Origin: an uncultured Psychromonas sp.
Lineage (GTDB): Bacteria; Pseudomonadota; Gammaproteobacteria; Enterobacterales; Psychromonadaceae
Length of the DNA stretch: 64,000 nt
NCBI RefSeq assembly: GCF_947489755.1
Contig: NZ_CANLFB010000002.1
Span: 172,614 to 236,613, forward strand
Direction: 5' to 3'
Each line of letters opens with the position of its first letter. Positions within the stretch are counted from its first letter, which is position 1. Below are positions 45,802 through 54,987 of the stretch, one piece after another. Both the position numbers and the translations under genes were made by a program. The notes under the pieces are model-generated. The model was given only the letters and a program-made list of their open reading frames with translations, was not told the origin of the DNA and did no database searches.

Positions 45802-46710
45802 TTATTGTAGGTTATCCCACAGCGGTTTTTGTGCAAATTTCTCGCTGATAAAATCGATCAATAAACGACAGCGTTGTGATAAAAAACGAGTCTGAGGATA
45901 CACCGCATAAGCATGAAGAGTCGGTAATTGATGATCCGTTAATATCGGCACTAATTGCCCTTGAGTAATGGCTTGATGAGTAATAAACAGCGGTAAAGCG
46001 ACAATACCCTGTCCATTAATTGCGACCATTTTTAAAAAATCGCCATTGTTAGCCTTAATTTTTGCACTCACATCAAGTTGATGTTGTTTATGCTGAGGAT
46101 CTGTAATGTGTAATTTATGATGATCATTTTGTGTATATTGCAATATACGGTGTTGGCTCAATTGGTCGAGATTGGTAGGTTGACCATGTTGCTTTAAATA
46201 ATCTGGACTCGCACATAAAAAATGACGAATGCTGGTCAGACGCTTGGCTTTTAACGTCGAGTCTTTTAAGTTTGAAATACGAATCGCTAATTCATAACCT
46301 TCTTCAACCAAATCAACATGACGATCAGAGAAGTCGATATCAATACAAAGGCTTGTGTGTCGTTGACTAAATTCATCAATAATTGGTGCAAGGTGTGTTA
46401 ATCCAAAAGACAAAGGAGCAGTTAGCTTTAAAGTGCCTTCTATATTGGTGCTAATACCACTTGTTTGCGCATTTAACTCTGCGACATCATTTAAAATAGT
46501 TAATGCTTTTTGATAATAAATACGGCCTGCATCAGTGAGATGAGACTGGCGAGTTGTACGAGAAAGGAGTTGTGTATCAAGTTGTTTTTCTAGTTCGACT
46601 AAGCGCCTACTTACCGCAGATTTAGCAATGTCTAATTGTGCTGCTGCTTTACCGATACCGCCAGCCTCTACGATCCTAACAAAGAGTGACATATTTTCCA
46701 TTTGTCCCAT
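45802..46710 (-). CDS. LysR family transcriptional regulator
   Basis: Regulator of 302 residues with an N-terminal helix-turn-helix (AAAQLDIAKSAVSRRLVELEKQL) and a LysR effector domain of the CrgA-like subgroup. The gene starts divergently about 180 bp from pirin, and the pirin/hydroquinone reductase genes are the likely targets. An ATG three codons later is an alternative start. Confidence 0.9.
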   Translation of the reverse strand: MGQMENMSLFVRIVEAGGIGKAAAQLDIAKSAVSRRLVELEKQLDTQLLSRTTRQSHLTDAGRIYYQKALTILNDVAELNAQTSGISTNIEGTLKLTAPLSFGLTHLAPIIDEFSQRHTSLCIDIDFSDRHVDLVEEGYELAIRISNLKDSTLKAKRLTSIRHFLCASPDYLKQHGQPTNLDQLSQHRILQYTQNDHHKLHITDPQHKQHQLDVSAKIKANNGDFLKMVAINGQGIVALPLFITHQAITQGQLVPILTDHQLPTLHAYAVYPQTRFLSQRCRLLIDFISEKFAQKPLWDNLQ

Positions 46711-46821
46711 CTATTGTTCTCCATTTGGCAATTATAAATTGAAATTATTGCTGTTTATTCTCCATAGTTCAACAGCTATGATTTGTTTATCTCAATAACT
46801 GAGAGCAATACCTGAGATCAA

Positions 46822-46873
46822 TAACTAATAACAGTAACTAATAACAGTAACTAAGAACCATAACTAAGAACAG
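46822..46873. repeat. 13-bp tandem repeat, four units, just before the pirin ribosome site
   Basis: Units at 46822, 46835, 46848 and 46861, consensus TAACTAATAACAG. Units 1 and 2 are identical, and units 3 and 4 differ at one or two positions. The array ends 4 bp before AGAGGTG, so copy-number change would alter promoter-to-start spacing. Confidence 0.9.
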
Positions 46874-46888
46874 TAACAGAGGTGAAAT

Positions 46889-47791
46889 ATGAATCATATA
46901 ACAAATGCCACGATGCATAACGTCCAACATCGCTCAGTAAAACCGAGTGAGCGTAGTGTCAAAAAAATTGTTGCTGGTGTTAAAACCTCTGATGGTGATG
47001 GCGTTAAGTTAACGCGCATTATTGGTTCTTCACAGCTGGATATGTTGGATCCCTTCCTGTTATTAGACTGTTTTGAAAGTGACCAAGCAGAAGATTATAT
47101 TGGTGGCTTTCCAACGCATCCTCATCGAGGATTTGAAACGGTGACTTATTTATTGAACGGAAAAATGCGCCATAAAGACAGTGCTGGCAATGAAGGTGTT
47201 ATTGAGCCGGGTGGTGTGCAATGGATGACCGCAGGTAAAGGTATTTTACATTCAGAAATGCCAGAGCAAGAAGATGGTTTATTAAAAGGTTTCCAGTTAT
47301 GGGTGAACCTGCCGAGCCATGCAAAAATGAATGAGCCTCAATATCAAGAGTTTTTGCCTGATTCGATGGCGTGTGAACAATTAACCAATGGTGGTCAAAT
47401 AAACGTTATTGCAGGGACAACGAATCAAGGCACTACTGGTGCAGTAAAAAATGTTCATAGTGAACCTTTATATTTGGATGTTCATTTATCTGCAGGGCAA
47501 GTGTTAACACAATCGATTACGTTAAATCATAATGCATTCATCTATGTTATCGAAGGTGAAGTGACTGTTCAAAGTGAACAAAGCAACACTGCTATAGAAG
47601 CACTGAAATTAGCTGTTTTAACTAACGGAGAGCAAGTTTCTTTGCAAAGCGGAGTAGAGGGGAGCCGATTTTTATTAATTGCTGGCAAACCTTTCAATGA
47701 ACCTATTGCGCGTCATGGCCCTTTTGTTATGAATACAAGAGATCAATTATTGCAGGCTTTTGACGATTTTAATCAAGGTAAATTTGCTTAA
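46889..47791 (+). CDS. Pirin family protein
   Basis: Bicupin of 300 residues with the pirin metal-binding residues in FPTHPHRGFETVTYLL and the downstream His/Glu (GKGILHSEMP). Bacterial pirins of this kind (YhhW-like) can have quercetinase activity or act in redox-linked regulation. AGAGGTG precedes the ATG. It lies between a divergent LysR regulator and a glutathionyl-hydroquinone reductase gene, which suggests a response to quinones or electrophiles. Confidence 0.92.
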   Translation: MNHITNATMHNVQHRSVKPSERSVKKIVAGVKTSDGDGVKLTRIIGSSQLDMLDPFLLLDCFESDQAEDYIGGFPTHPHRGFETVTYLLNGKMRHKDSAGNEGVIEPGGVQWMTAGKGILHSEMPEQEDGLLKGFQLWVNLPSHAKMNEPQYQEFLPDSMACEQLTNGGQINVIAGTTNQGTTGAVKNVHSEPLYLDVHLSAGQVLTQSITLNHNAFIYVIEGEVTVQSEQSNTAIEALKLAVLTNGEQVSLQSGVEGSRFLLIAGKPFNEPIARHGPFVMNTRDQLLQAFDDFNQGKFA

Positions 47792-47858
47792 GTTAATTTA
47801 AGAAAAAGCCAATGAATTGGCATGTATATGAAATTTAAAACTCAGTGTGCATTAGTCA

Positions 47859-47910
47859 TTTAAATGGTCAGAAGCTTTAAATGATCGAGTGATTTAAATG
47901 ATCGCTGAAG
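47859..47910. repeat. 17-bp tandem repeat, three units
   Basis: Units start at 47859, 47876 and 47893, consensus TTTAAATGATCGAGTGA, between pirin and the hydroquinone reductase gene. Confidence 0.85.
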
Positions 47911-47943
47911 TGTTATTAAAAAACAGATAATGAGGAGTAAGTC

Positions 47944-48924
47944 ATGGGATTATTAGTAGACGGGCAGTGGCATAACCAGTGGTACGACACCAAATCAAAC
48001 AATGGTAAGTTTGTGAGGAGTGAAGCACAATTTAGAAACTGGATCACAGCAGATGGCCAAGCAGGACCTACGGGTAAAGCTGGCTTTAAGGCTGAGGCTG
48101 GACGTTATCATTTATATATTTCATTAGCGTGCCCTTGGGCTCACCGCACTTTAATTTTTAGGGAGTTAAAAGGGCTCCAGTCAATGATTGATATTTCGGT
48201 AGTAAACTCATTGATGGCAGATGAAGGCTGGACGTTTAAACCAGGAGCGGGCGTTATTGCTGATAGTGTTAATGATGTTTCATTCGCTCACCAGTTATAT
48301 ACGTTGGCAGACCCGACTTATTCAGGGCGGGTTACGGTGCCCATTTTATGGGATAAACAGCAACAAACTATCGTTAGCAACGAGTCTGCAGATATTATTC
48401 GTATGTTTAATAGTGCATTTGACGATGTTGGCGCATCTGAAGGGGATTATTATCCTGAACATGCTCAAGATGAGATTAACGAAGTAAACGATTGGATATA
48501 CCGAGATATTAATAATGGGGTTTACCGTGCAGGTTTTGCAACCACTCAAGCGGCTTATGAAGGTGCGGTCCATGCCGTATTTGAGGCGTTAGATAAAGTA
48601 GAGTTACGTTTAAGTACACAGCGTTATTTGTTGGGTAATCAGTTAACAGAGGCCGATTGGCGTTTATTTACGACCTTAATACGTTTTGATGCCGCGTATG
48701 TTGGGCATTTTAAATGCAATAAAAAGCGAATTGCTGACTATCCTTCTCTGTCTAATTATCTTCGTGATTTATACCAACATGAAGGCATTGCAAGCACCGT
48801 TGATATTGATTATATCAAAGCGCATTATTATGGTTCACATGAGACGATTAACCCAACTCGAATTATTCCTGTTGGTCCTGAGGTCGACTTTATGCAAACT
48901 CATGATCGGTCGCGTTTCGCTTAA
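47944..48924 (+). CDS. Glutathionyl-hydroquinone reductase (Xi/omega-class GST, YqjG family)
   Basis: Cytosolic thioltransferase of 326 residues that removes glutathione from glutathionyl-hydroquinones. The catalytic Cys63 is in LACPWAHRT, followed by the GST thioredoxin-like domain (VPILWD, SNESADI) and a helical C-terminal domain. Length and motifs fit the YqjG/PcpF family. GAGGAGTAAGTC precedes the ATG. With pirin and the LysR regulator it forms a probable electrophile-response group. Confidence 0.94.
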   Translation: MGLLVDGQWHNQWYDTKSNNGKFVRSEAQFRNWITADGQAGPTGKAGFKAEAGRYHLYISLACPWAHRTLIFRELKGLQSMIDISVVNSLMADEGWTFKPGAGVIADSVNDVSFAHQLYTLADPTYSGRVTVPILWDKQQQTIVSNESADIIRMFNSAFDDVGASEGDYYPEHAQDEINEVNDWIYRDINNGVYRAGFATTQAAYEGAVHAVFEALDKVELRLSTQRYLLGNQLTEADWRLFTTLIRFDAAYVGHFKCNKKRIADYPSLSNYLRDLYQHEGIASTVDIDYIKAHYYGSHETINPTRIIPVGPEVDFMQTHDRSRFA

Positions 48925-48944
48925 CGTATTGCGTTAATGATTAA

Positions 48945-48979
48945 AACCGTTACTAGAACGTAATGAAATAGTAACGGTT
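48945..48979 (-). terminator. Hairpin between convergent genes, probable hemW terminator
   Basis: AACCGTTACTA pairs with TAGTAACGGTT (11 bp, 13-nt loop). Read leftward it is followed by TTTTAAT, so it suits hemW better than the rightward gene. Confidence 0.65.
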
Positions 48980-49033
48980 ATCTGTTTGCTAAGTTGATGG
49001 AAGTATAGAAACAGGCTTCTTAGAGAGTGTTTA

Positions 49034-50176
49034 TTACTCCATAAAAATGGTTAATAATTCATTTAAGTATCGATGTCCGAAGGGCGTTACTTGGCAGGTG
49101 TCTTCTGCGACAGTTATTAAGTTTTTATTAATCGCTTCTTCTAATTGCTTGTCTAAGACACTGCGTGGTAAACCGGTATAGTCTTCAAATTCTATGAATG
49201 GAATTGCTTCCATTAAACGTAATCGATTCATCATATACTCAAAGACAAGATCCTCTTTTTGTACAGTATTATAATCATCCATATAAGCGCGTTGTGGATC
49301 TAAGTATCCTTTAGGGTGTTTTATCTTTGTCGTTCTCAATATTTTATTTTCTAGTGGTAATGATATTTTTCCGTGCGCACCACATCCAATCCCTAAATAA
49401 TCACCAAAGCGCCAATAATTTAAATTATGCTGGCATTCCCAGTTCTCTTGGCTATAACCAGAAATTTCATATTGTTGATAACCATGCTCCGCTAATAGTT
49501 TCACTCCTTCCAGTTGAATAGCCCACAGAGTTTCATCATCCGGTAATGTAGGTGGGTGTGAAAAGTATTGTGTATTCGGTTCAATAGTCAGTTGATACCA
49601 TGAAAGGTGTGTCGGCTTTAAGGCAATCGCTGTGTTTAAGTCGCTCATCGCATCTTCTAAACTTTGGTCTGGCAATCCATGCATCAAATCAAGGTTGAAT
49701 GTTTTCATGCCAACATGATGCGCTTGTTTAGCGGCAGTTTTTGCTTCTTCTACACCATGAATTCTGCCTAGTTTCGTCAGCTTTTCTTGCTGAAAGCTTT
49801 GTACGCCAAATGAAAAACGATTAACGCCCGCTTCTTTAAAATCAGCAATTTTTTGATTCTCAATCGCTCCTGGATTTGCTTCTAGGGTTATTTCAATATC
49901 GGCTTTAAAGGGAATTAAGTTCTGAACGTTTTCCAGTAACCATTTAATACCCTCAGCAGATATTAAGCTAGGTGTACCTCCTCCAATAAAAATACTGAAC
50001 AAATCACGTCCTTGAACAAAACTTAGGTCTTGTCTCAGGTCGTCAATAAGCGCGGTTAAATATTCTTTCTCTGGGATCTCGCCACGTAATTTGTGAGAGT
50101 TAAAGTCGCAGTAAGGACATTTTTCAATGCACCATGGAATATGAATATATAAACTGAGAGGGGGTAGCTGTAACAT
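49034..50176 (-). CDS. hemW: Heme chaperone / radical SAM protein HemW
   Basis: Radical SAM protein of 380 residues with the CxxxCxxC cluster at Cys16, Cys20 and Cys23 (PWCIEKCPYC), GGGTPS and a C-terminal HemW domain. HemW binds heme and is thought to insert it into respiratory enzymes; it is not a true coproporphyrinogen oxidase. It is last in the yggS-to-hemW block. Confidence 0.95.
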   Translation of the reverse strand: MLQLPPLSLYIHIPWCIEKCPYCDFNSHKLRGEIPEKEYLTALIDDLRQDLSFVQGRDLFSIFIGGGTPSLISAEGIKWLLENVQNLIPFKADIEITLEANPGAIENQKIADFKEAGVNRFSFGVQSFQQEKLTKLGRIHGVEEAKTAAKQAHHVGMKTFNLDLMHGLPDQSLEDAMSDLNTAIALKPTHLSWYQLTIEPNTQYFSHPPTLPDDETLWAIQLEGVKLLAEHGYQQYEISGYSQENWECQHNLNYWRFGDYLGIGCGAHGKISLPLENKILRTTKIKHPKGYLDPQRAYMDDYNTVQKEDLVFEYMMNRLRLMEAIPFIEFEDYTGLPRSVLDKQLEEAINKNLITVAEDTCQVTPFGHRYLNELLTIFME

Positions 50177-50272
50177 GATTTATCCAATCTAAAAAGCGAC
50201 CTAAATGGTCGCTTCAAAATGTAATGCAATTAATATTTTAAACTGCAAAGTGTAAAGAAAAGAGCTGTGGCG

Positions 50273-50878
50273 CTAAGCTGATAACTGTTCTTTTAATAAA
50301 TTAACTAATTGCGTTAATGCTTTACCGCGATGACTTAATTCACTTTTACGCTGTTTTTCTAATTGTGCTGAAGTCGATTGCTCGCTTTCAACCCAAAATA
50401 CAGGGTCATAACCAAATCCATTCTTACCAACAACACTTTCAGTAATACTGCCTTCCCAAGACCCTTGGCATATAATCGGAGTAGGATCTAATGCATGACG
50501 TAAATACACTAAAACACATTGAAAACGTGCTTTACGTTGTTCAGGGTTAATGCCTTCAAGTTTATTAAGTAACTTATCAATATTGTCTTGGTCAGTTGCT
50601 GTTTCTCCTGCATAACGAGCAGAGTAAATACCCGGTTGCCCATTTAGGAAATCAACCTCTAATCCTGAGTCATCTGCAATAGCGGGTAAGCCTGTTAGTT
50701 TGGCTGCATGACGAGCTTTGATAATCGCATTTTCTACAAAAGTAGTACCTGTTTCAGGGACGTCTGGGACGTTAAATTGGCTTTGTGGTAAAACTTCAAT
50801 AGAAAAGCTATTTAATAATTCGCTCATCTCTTTTACTTTGCCTTGATTGCCGGTGGCAAGTACCCATTTTTGTTTCAT
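50273..50878 (-). CDS. rdgB: XTP/dITP diphosphatase (RdgB/HAM1 family)
   Basis: House-cleaning pyrophosphatase of 201 residues that removes dITP, XTP and similar deaminated purine nucleotides. Motifs include ATGNQGKVKEMS at the N-terminus, PAIADDSGLEVD, GIYSARYAG, FGYDPVFW and the C-terminal SHRGKAL. It is 9 bp from the DUF4426 gene and followed by hemW, a conserved order. Confidence 0.95.
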   Translation of the reverse strand: MKQKWVLATGNQGKVKEMSELLNSFSIEVLPQSQFNVPDVPETGTTFVENAIIKARHAAKLTGLPAIADDSGLEVDFLNGQPGIYSARYAGETATDQDNIDKLLNKLEGINPEQRKARFQCVLVYLRHALDPTPIICQGSWEGSITESVVGKNGFGYDPVFWVESEQSTSAQLEKQRKSELSHRGKALTQLVNLLKEQLSA

Positions 50879-50887
50879 TATATTTCC

Positions 50888-51328
50888 TTAATCAACATAG
50901 AATTTATGTTGAAATTTAAGCGTATTCGATTTTTTTTCTGTTTTGATATTAATATCAAAGTTAACAATTTCTTCATTAGTAAAAGGGTATTCAGCAATAT
51001 AATAAATGGCCTTACCTTCTTTTATTTGTGTGAATGTTAATTGATGAGTTTGACCAATTAGGTTTTTGCCTGTGCCTTTCAACGTGGCAGCAACCGCTTG
51101 GTTATTTTGTCTCGTATCAAGTATCGAAATATTTAATAACCCATTATTTTTGCTTCGTGTTATTTTGTATTGTGTTGCCGTTTCTGGCTGAATAAAGGTA
51201 CTTGGAATAGCCATATAATGGACTTCAAGGTTTGCAAACTTTTTAAACTGCTCAGCTGTTACCATTGAACTGTTTAATAGCAGTAGACTTAAAAATAACG
51301 TTTTAAATATCATCATTGAGCGAAACAT
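50888..51328 (-). CDS. DUF4426 exported protein
   Basis: Secreted or periplasmic protein of 146 residues with a signal peptide (about 1-25, ending VTA) and a beta-rich domain (LEVHYMAIPSTF, YKITRSKNNGLLNISIL). It is found beside yggU and rdgB in Vibrio-like genomes. Its function is unknown. AAGGGA lies before the first ATG. It is part of a closely spaced operon. Confidence 0.82.
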   Translation of the reverse strand: MFRSMMIFKTLFLSLLLLNSSMVTAEQFKKFANLEVHYMAIPSTFIQPETATQYKITRSKNNGLLNISILDTRQNNQAVAATLKGTGKNLIGQTHQLTFTQIKEGKAIYYIAEYPFTNEEIVNFDINIKTEKKSNTLKFQHKFYVD

Positions 51329-51336
51329 ATAATCCC

Positions 51337-51621
51337 TTATTGCGAAAAAAGTGAAGGTAGGTTTTTAGGTTGTTTAATTCGAACTAATTTATGTCGACTT
51401 TGTAAGCCTTTTTCTACAGTAATTGCACTTTTTGCTACGTTAAATTGTTTACTTAAGAACTTCACTAAATGTGCATTAGCTTTACCATCAACAGGTGGTG
51501 CAGTAATCGCTATTTTCAACTCTTCACCATGCTGGCCAACAAACTGATCTCGGCTCGCTTTAGGTTGTAGATAAAGGCGAAGCAATAAATCTTCGCCTTG
51601 ATATGAATAATAGTCGCTCAT
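51337..51621 (-). CDS. yggU: DUF167 family protein YggU
   Basis: Small cytosolic protein of 94 residues of the DUF167/UPF0235 family ([41 protein letters not shown]). Its biochemical role is unknown. The order yggS-proC-yggT-yggU is conserved in gammaproteobacteria. Confidence 0.93.
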   Translation of the reverse strand: MSDYYSYQGEDLLLRLYLQPKASRDQFVGQHGEELKIAITAPPVDGKANAHLVKFLSKQFNVAKSAITVEKGLQSRHKLVRIKQPKNLPSLFSQ

Positions 51622-51692
51622 TTAAATGTGCTCATTACAATTATTTGATTGTTAATACTTTGACTATTATTGCTTTTGACATTAATTGTCAT

Positions 51693-52238
51693 TTAGCCTA
51701 ATAACTGTGCAAGTAAGTCAGTCACTAGTTTTTCTACAAACTGAAGTCCCAGTAATACAACAAGCATTGATAAGTCTAAACCACCCATTGAAGGAATAAT
51801 GCGACGAACAGGGCTTAATAATGGTTCAGTTAATTGAATCATTACAGCTTCAATTGGGTTTTGACCTTTACTTACCCAGCTTAAGATTGCGCGTATCACT
51901 AATACCCAGAATAATAGTTTGAACACTGCTGTGATCAAAATAAACAACGCTGAGATTAATATAATCATCGGGTCAATTGAGTAATTTAATATGGCACTCA
52001 AAACTAATATCTTTCCTGCCGCGACAACAAACGCAAACAATATAGTCGCAATATCTAAACCACCATAACCTGGTATGAAACGACGTAATGGCGCGACAAT
52101 AGGTTGAGTTGCTTTTACAATAAATTGGCTAAACGGATTATAAAAATCCGCTCGAGCTAATTGTAACCAAACTCGTAACAATACAATCATCAAATACAGG
52201 TCAAACACAGTATCGATTAAAAAATTAACAGCATTCAT
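51693..52238 (-). CDS. yggT: YggT family membrane protein
   Basis: Inner-membrane protein of 181 residues with two YggT repeats, each with a hydrophobic segment and a motif of the form PLLSPVRRIIPSMGGLDLS (first copy PIVAPLRRFIPGYGGLDI). It is linked to osmotic stress and cell-division-related roles in other bacteria, but its exact function is unclear. It lies between proC and yggU. Confidence 0.93.
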   Translation of the reverse strand: MNAVNFLIDTVFDLYLMIVLLRVWLQLARADFYNPFSQFIVKATQPIVAPLRRFIPGYGGLDIATILFAFVVAAGKILVLSAILNYSIDPMIILISALFILITAVFKLLFWVLVIRAILSWVSKGQNPIEAVMIQLTEPLLSPVRRIIPSMGGLDLSMLVVLLGLQFVEKLVTDLLAQLLG

Positions 52239-52349
52239 TTATTTACTACCTTTTTATACAACTATTAAATATTTTGATTTATCAAGTTCCGCACTTTTAA
52301 TACGATGCCATTAAACTCAAGTTTTCACACTATTGACTTTAAAAGTCAG

Positions 52350-52382
52350 AACTATTAAATATAGAATCATTAAATACAGCTA
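52350..52382. repeat. 15-bp degenerate tandem repeat at the proC 3' end
   Basis: Units at 52350 and 52365 (AACTATTAAATATAG, AATCATTAAATACAG) and a partial third unit at 52380, between yggT and proC. Confidence 0.65.
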
Positions 52383-53207
52383 TTAAAACAATTTTTCCAT
52401 TTCAGCGCCACGGTCTGATGCTGCTTGCATTGCTTTCCCTACAATTTCTGGCAAATCTAATTCGTTAAAAGTACGCACCGCTTCTGCCGTTGTGCCACCT
52501 TTTGAAATGACGTTATTACGCAGTGTTGCTAAATCCAATTGTGGATTTTGTTTTACCATTTCAGCACTACCAATCGCGGCTTGTTGCACTAGTAAGCGTG
52601 CATCTTCTTCACTAAAGCCCATTTCCATTGCTTTAGTTTGCATTGCTTCCATGAATAAGAAGAAATAAGCAGGGGCTGAACCCGCTGCTGCAATCACGCC
52701 ATTAATTTGAGTTTCTTCTTCTACCCAAACTATCTCACCGACAGCAGCCATTAATTCACCAGAAAATGCTTTATCTTCTTTTGACACTTGTTGTGAGGCG
52801 AATAAGCCTGTCATGCCTTTTTGCAGTAATGAGGGGGTATTTGGCATGGTGCGGATCACCGCCGTATTCTCACCTAATATTGATTGTAGTCGTGCCACAG
52901 AAACACCCGCAGCAATCGAGATAACTAATTTATTAGCAAAATCAACACCTGCATCGACTAAAGTCTGACAAACAGCTGCCATCATTTGTGGTTTGACACC
53001 TAATACAACAACATCAGCCCATTGCGCAGATTGATTATTATCTTGGCTGTTTAAAATAGAAAGATCGTCAGCTAGTTTTTGTGTATTAGTGAGGCTTGGC
53101 GCAGAAGCACATATTTGTTTTGCTGGGTAGCCGCTCTTAACTAAACCATTAATGATGCTACCTGCCATGTTGCCTGCACCAATGAAGGTAATGTTTTTAT
53201 GTTGCAT
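52383..53207 (-). CDS. proC: Pyrroline-5-carboxylate reductase
   Basis: Last enzyme of proline synthesis, 274 residues. The N-terminal Rossmann fold has FIGAGNMAGSI, and further conserved parts are VVLGVKPQM, RTMPNTPSLL and the C-terminal NVISKGGTTAEAVRTF, which contacts substrate. It follows yggS by 24 bp in a conserved operon. Confidence 0.96.
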   Translation of the reverse strand: MQHKNITFIGAGNMAGSIINGLVKSGYPAKQICASAPSLTNTQKLADDLSILNSQDNNQSAQWADVVVLGVKPQMMAAVCQTLVDAGVDFANKLVISIAAGVSVARLQSILGENTAVIRTMPNTPSLLQKGMTGLFASQQVSKEDKAFSGELMAAVGEIVWVEEETQINGVIAAAGSAPAYFFLFMEAMQTKAMEMGFSEEDARLLVQQAAIGSAEMVKQNPQLDLATLRNNVISKGGTTAEAVRTFNELDLPEIVGKAMQAASDRGAEMEKLF

Positions 53208-53231
53208 TTTATTATTCCTTACTATTAATTT

Positions 53232-53924
53232 TTATCTTGAACCAAAAATATCAGTACCAATACGAACCATCGTACTGCCGCATTTAATTGCACTTTCTAA
53301 GTCACCGCTCATACCCATGGATAAGGTATCAATATCGGGATACTGCTGTTGTAATGTTTGATATATTTTATGTAATGCTAAAAATTGTTGCTCGACAACT
53401 TCTGGGTCATCGCTCTTTTGTGGGATGGCCATAATACCACGAAGTTTTAACCGTGGAAGATCTTGCACTTGTGATGCTAATTCAATTACTTGTGATAAAG
53501 TAGTACCCGATTTGCTTTCTTCTCCGCTAATATTAACTTGTAAGCAAATATTGAGAACTGGCAGGCTTTCTGGACGTTGTTCATTTAATCTTTGTGCTAT
53601 CTTTAAACGGTCTACACTTTGTACCCAATCAAAGTTTTCCGCCACTGGGCGAGTCTTGTTGGATTGTAGTGGACCGATAAAATACCAATGAATTGGTCTA
53701 TCAAAATCACTATCTGTTTTGATTTGTTGGATTTTTTCTATACTTTCTTGCACATAATTTTCTCCAAAGTGAGATAAACCTTGTGCAAATGCTTGTTTAA
53801 TTAATGAAACCGGTTTGGTTTTACTGACTGCTAATAACCGCACAGCGTCTTGGCGTTGTGCATTGATACTAGCTTGAGCTATTTTTTGTTCAACAGCTAC
53901 GATATTGTTAGGTATATTAGTCAT
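53232..53924 (-). CDS. yggS: Pyridoxal phosphate homeostasis protein YggS
   Basis: PLP-binding TIM-barrel protein of 230 residues. PLP attaches to Lys35 (LLAVSKTKP), and other motifs are HFGENYVQE, WYFIGPLQSNK and LSMGMSGDLESAI. It helps balance free PLP. It heads the leftward operon and is divergent from pilT, with a 19-bp gap. Confidence 0.95.
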   Translation of the reverse strand: MTNIPNNIVAVEQKIAQASINAQRQDAVRLLAVSKTKPVSLIKQAFAQGLSHFGENYVQESIEKIQQIKTDSDFDRPIHWYFIGPLQSNKTRPVAENFDWVQSVDRLKIAQRLNEQRPESLPVLNICLQVNISGEESKSGTTLSQVIELASQVQDLPRLKLRGIMAIPQKSDDPEVVEQQFLALHKIYQTLQQQYPDIDTLSMGMSGDLESAIKCGSTMVRIGTDIFGSR

Positions 53925-53943
53925 ATTATTAGGATTTTAAATT

Positions 53944-54978
53944 ATGGATATAACGGAATTATTAGCCTTTAGTGTAAAGCATAAAGCATCAGATCTACAC
54001 CTTTCTGCAGGTGTTCCTCCAATGATTCGTGTAGATGGTGAAGTACGTAAAATAAATATGCCTGCATTAGAGCATAAAGAAGTACATAGTTTAATATATG
54101 ACATCATGAATGATAAGCAGCGTAAGGATTTTGAAGAGCAGCTTGAAACCGATTTTTCTTTTGAAATTAAAGAACTAGCACGTTTTCGTGTTAATGCCTT
54201 TAATCAAAATCGTGGTGCAGCGGCTGTATTTCGTACCATCCCTAGTGAAGTATTAACATTAGATGACATTAACGCACCTGCTATCTTTAAAGATATTTCA
54301 GATTATCCTCGTGGTTTAGTATTAGTGACAGGCCCAACCGGTTCGGGTAAATCGACGACACTTGCGGCAATGGTTGACTACATTAATGAGACTCGAAATG
54401 AACATATCCTAACCATTGAAGATCCTATCGAGTTTGTTCACTCCACTAAAAAATCATTAATTAACCAACGTGAAATTCATAAAGATACGTTAAGTTTTGA
54501 TATGGCACTACGTAGTGCATTGCGTGAAGATCCCGATGTTATTCTCATTGGTGAGATGCGTGATCTTGAAACAATTCGTTTGGCATTAACCGCCGCTGAA
54601 ACAGGTCACTTAGTCTTTGGTACCTTACACACAACTTCGGCTGCTAAAACCATTAGTCGTATTGTTGATGTATTTCCTGCTGCAGAAAAAGCAATGGTAC
54701 GTTCAATGTTATCTGAGTCGCTCCGTGCCGTTATTTCACAAACATTACTGAAGAAAAATGGAGGGGGACGAGTAGCTGCACATGAAATTATGATTGGTGT
54801 TCCAGCTATTCGTAACTTAATCCGAGAAGATAAAGTCGCACAAATGTACTCGGTTATTCAAACGGGTAAAATACATGGCATGCAAACACTTGATCAATGT
54901 CTTCGTGATTTAGTTGCTCAAGGAGTTGCATCTTATGAAGATGCAGCATCAAAAGCGATGGATCCTAAAACATTTTAA
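53944..54978 (+). CDS. pilT: Type IV pilus retraction ATPase PilT
   Basis: Hexameric retraction motor of 344 residues. An N-terminal PAS-like domain is followed by the secretion ATPase with Walker A GPTGSGKSTT, the Asp box, Walker B GEMRDLETIRLAL, His box GHLVFGTLHT and the AIRNLIRE motif near the C-terminus that is needed for retraction. It is divergent from yggS and 9 bp upstream of pilU. Confidence 0.97.
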   Translation: MDITELLAFSVKHKASDLHLSAGVPPMIRVDGEVRKINMPALEHKEVHSLIYDIMNDKQRKDFEEQLETDFSFEIKELARFRVNAFNQNRGAAAVFRTIPSEVLTLDDINAPAIFKDISDYPRGLVLVTGPTGSGKSTTLAAMVDYINETRNEHILTIEDPIEFVHSTKKSLINQREIHKDTLSFDMALRSALREDPDVILIGEMRDLETIRLALTAAETGHLVFGTLHTTSAAKTISRIVDVFPAAEKAMVRSMLSESLRAVISQTLLKKNGGGRVAAHEIMIGVPAIRNLIREDKVAQMYSVIQTGKIHGMQTLDQCLRDLVAQGVASYEDAASKAMDPKTF

Positions 54979-54987
54979 GAGGTTGTT

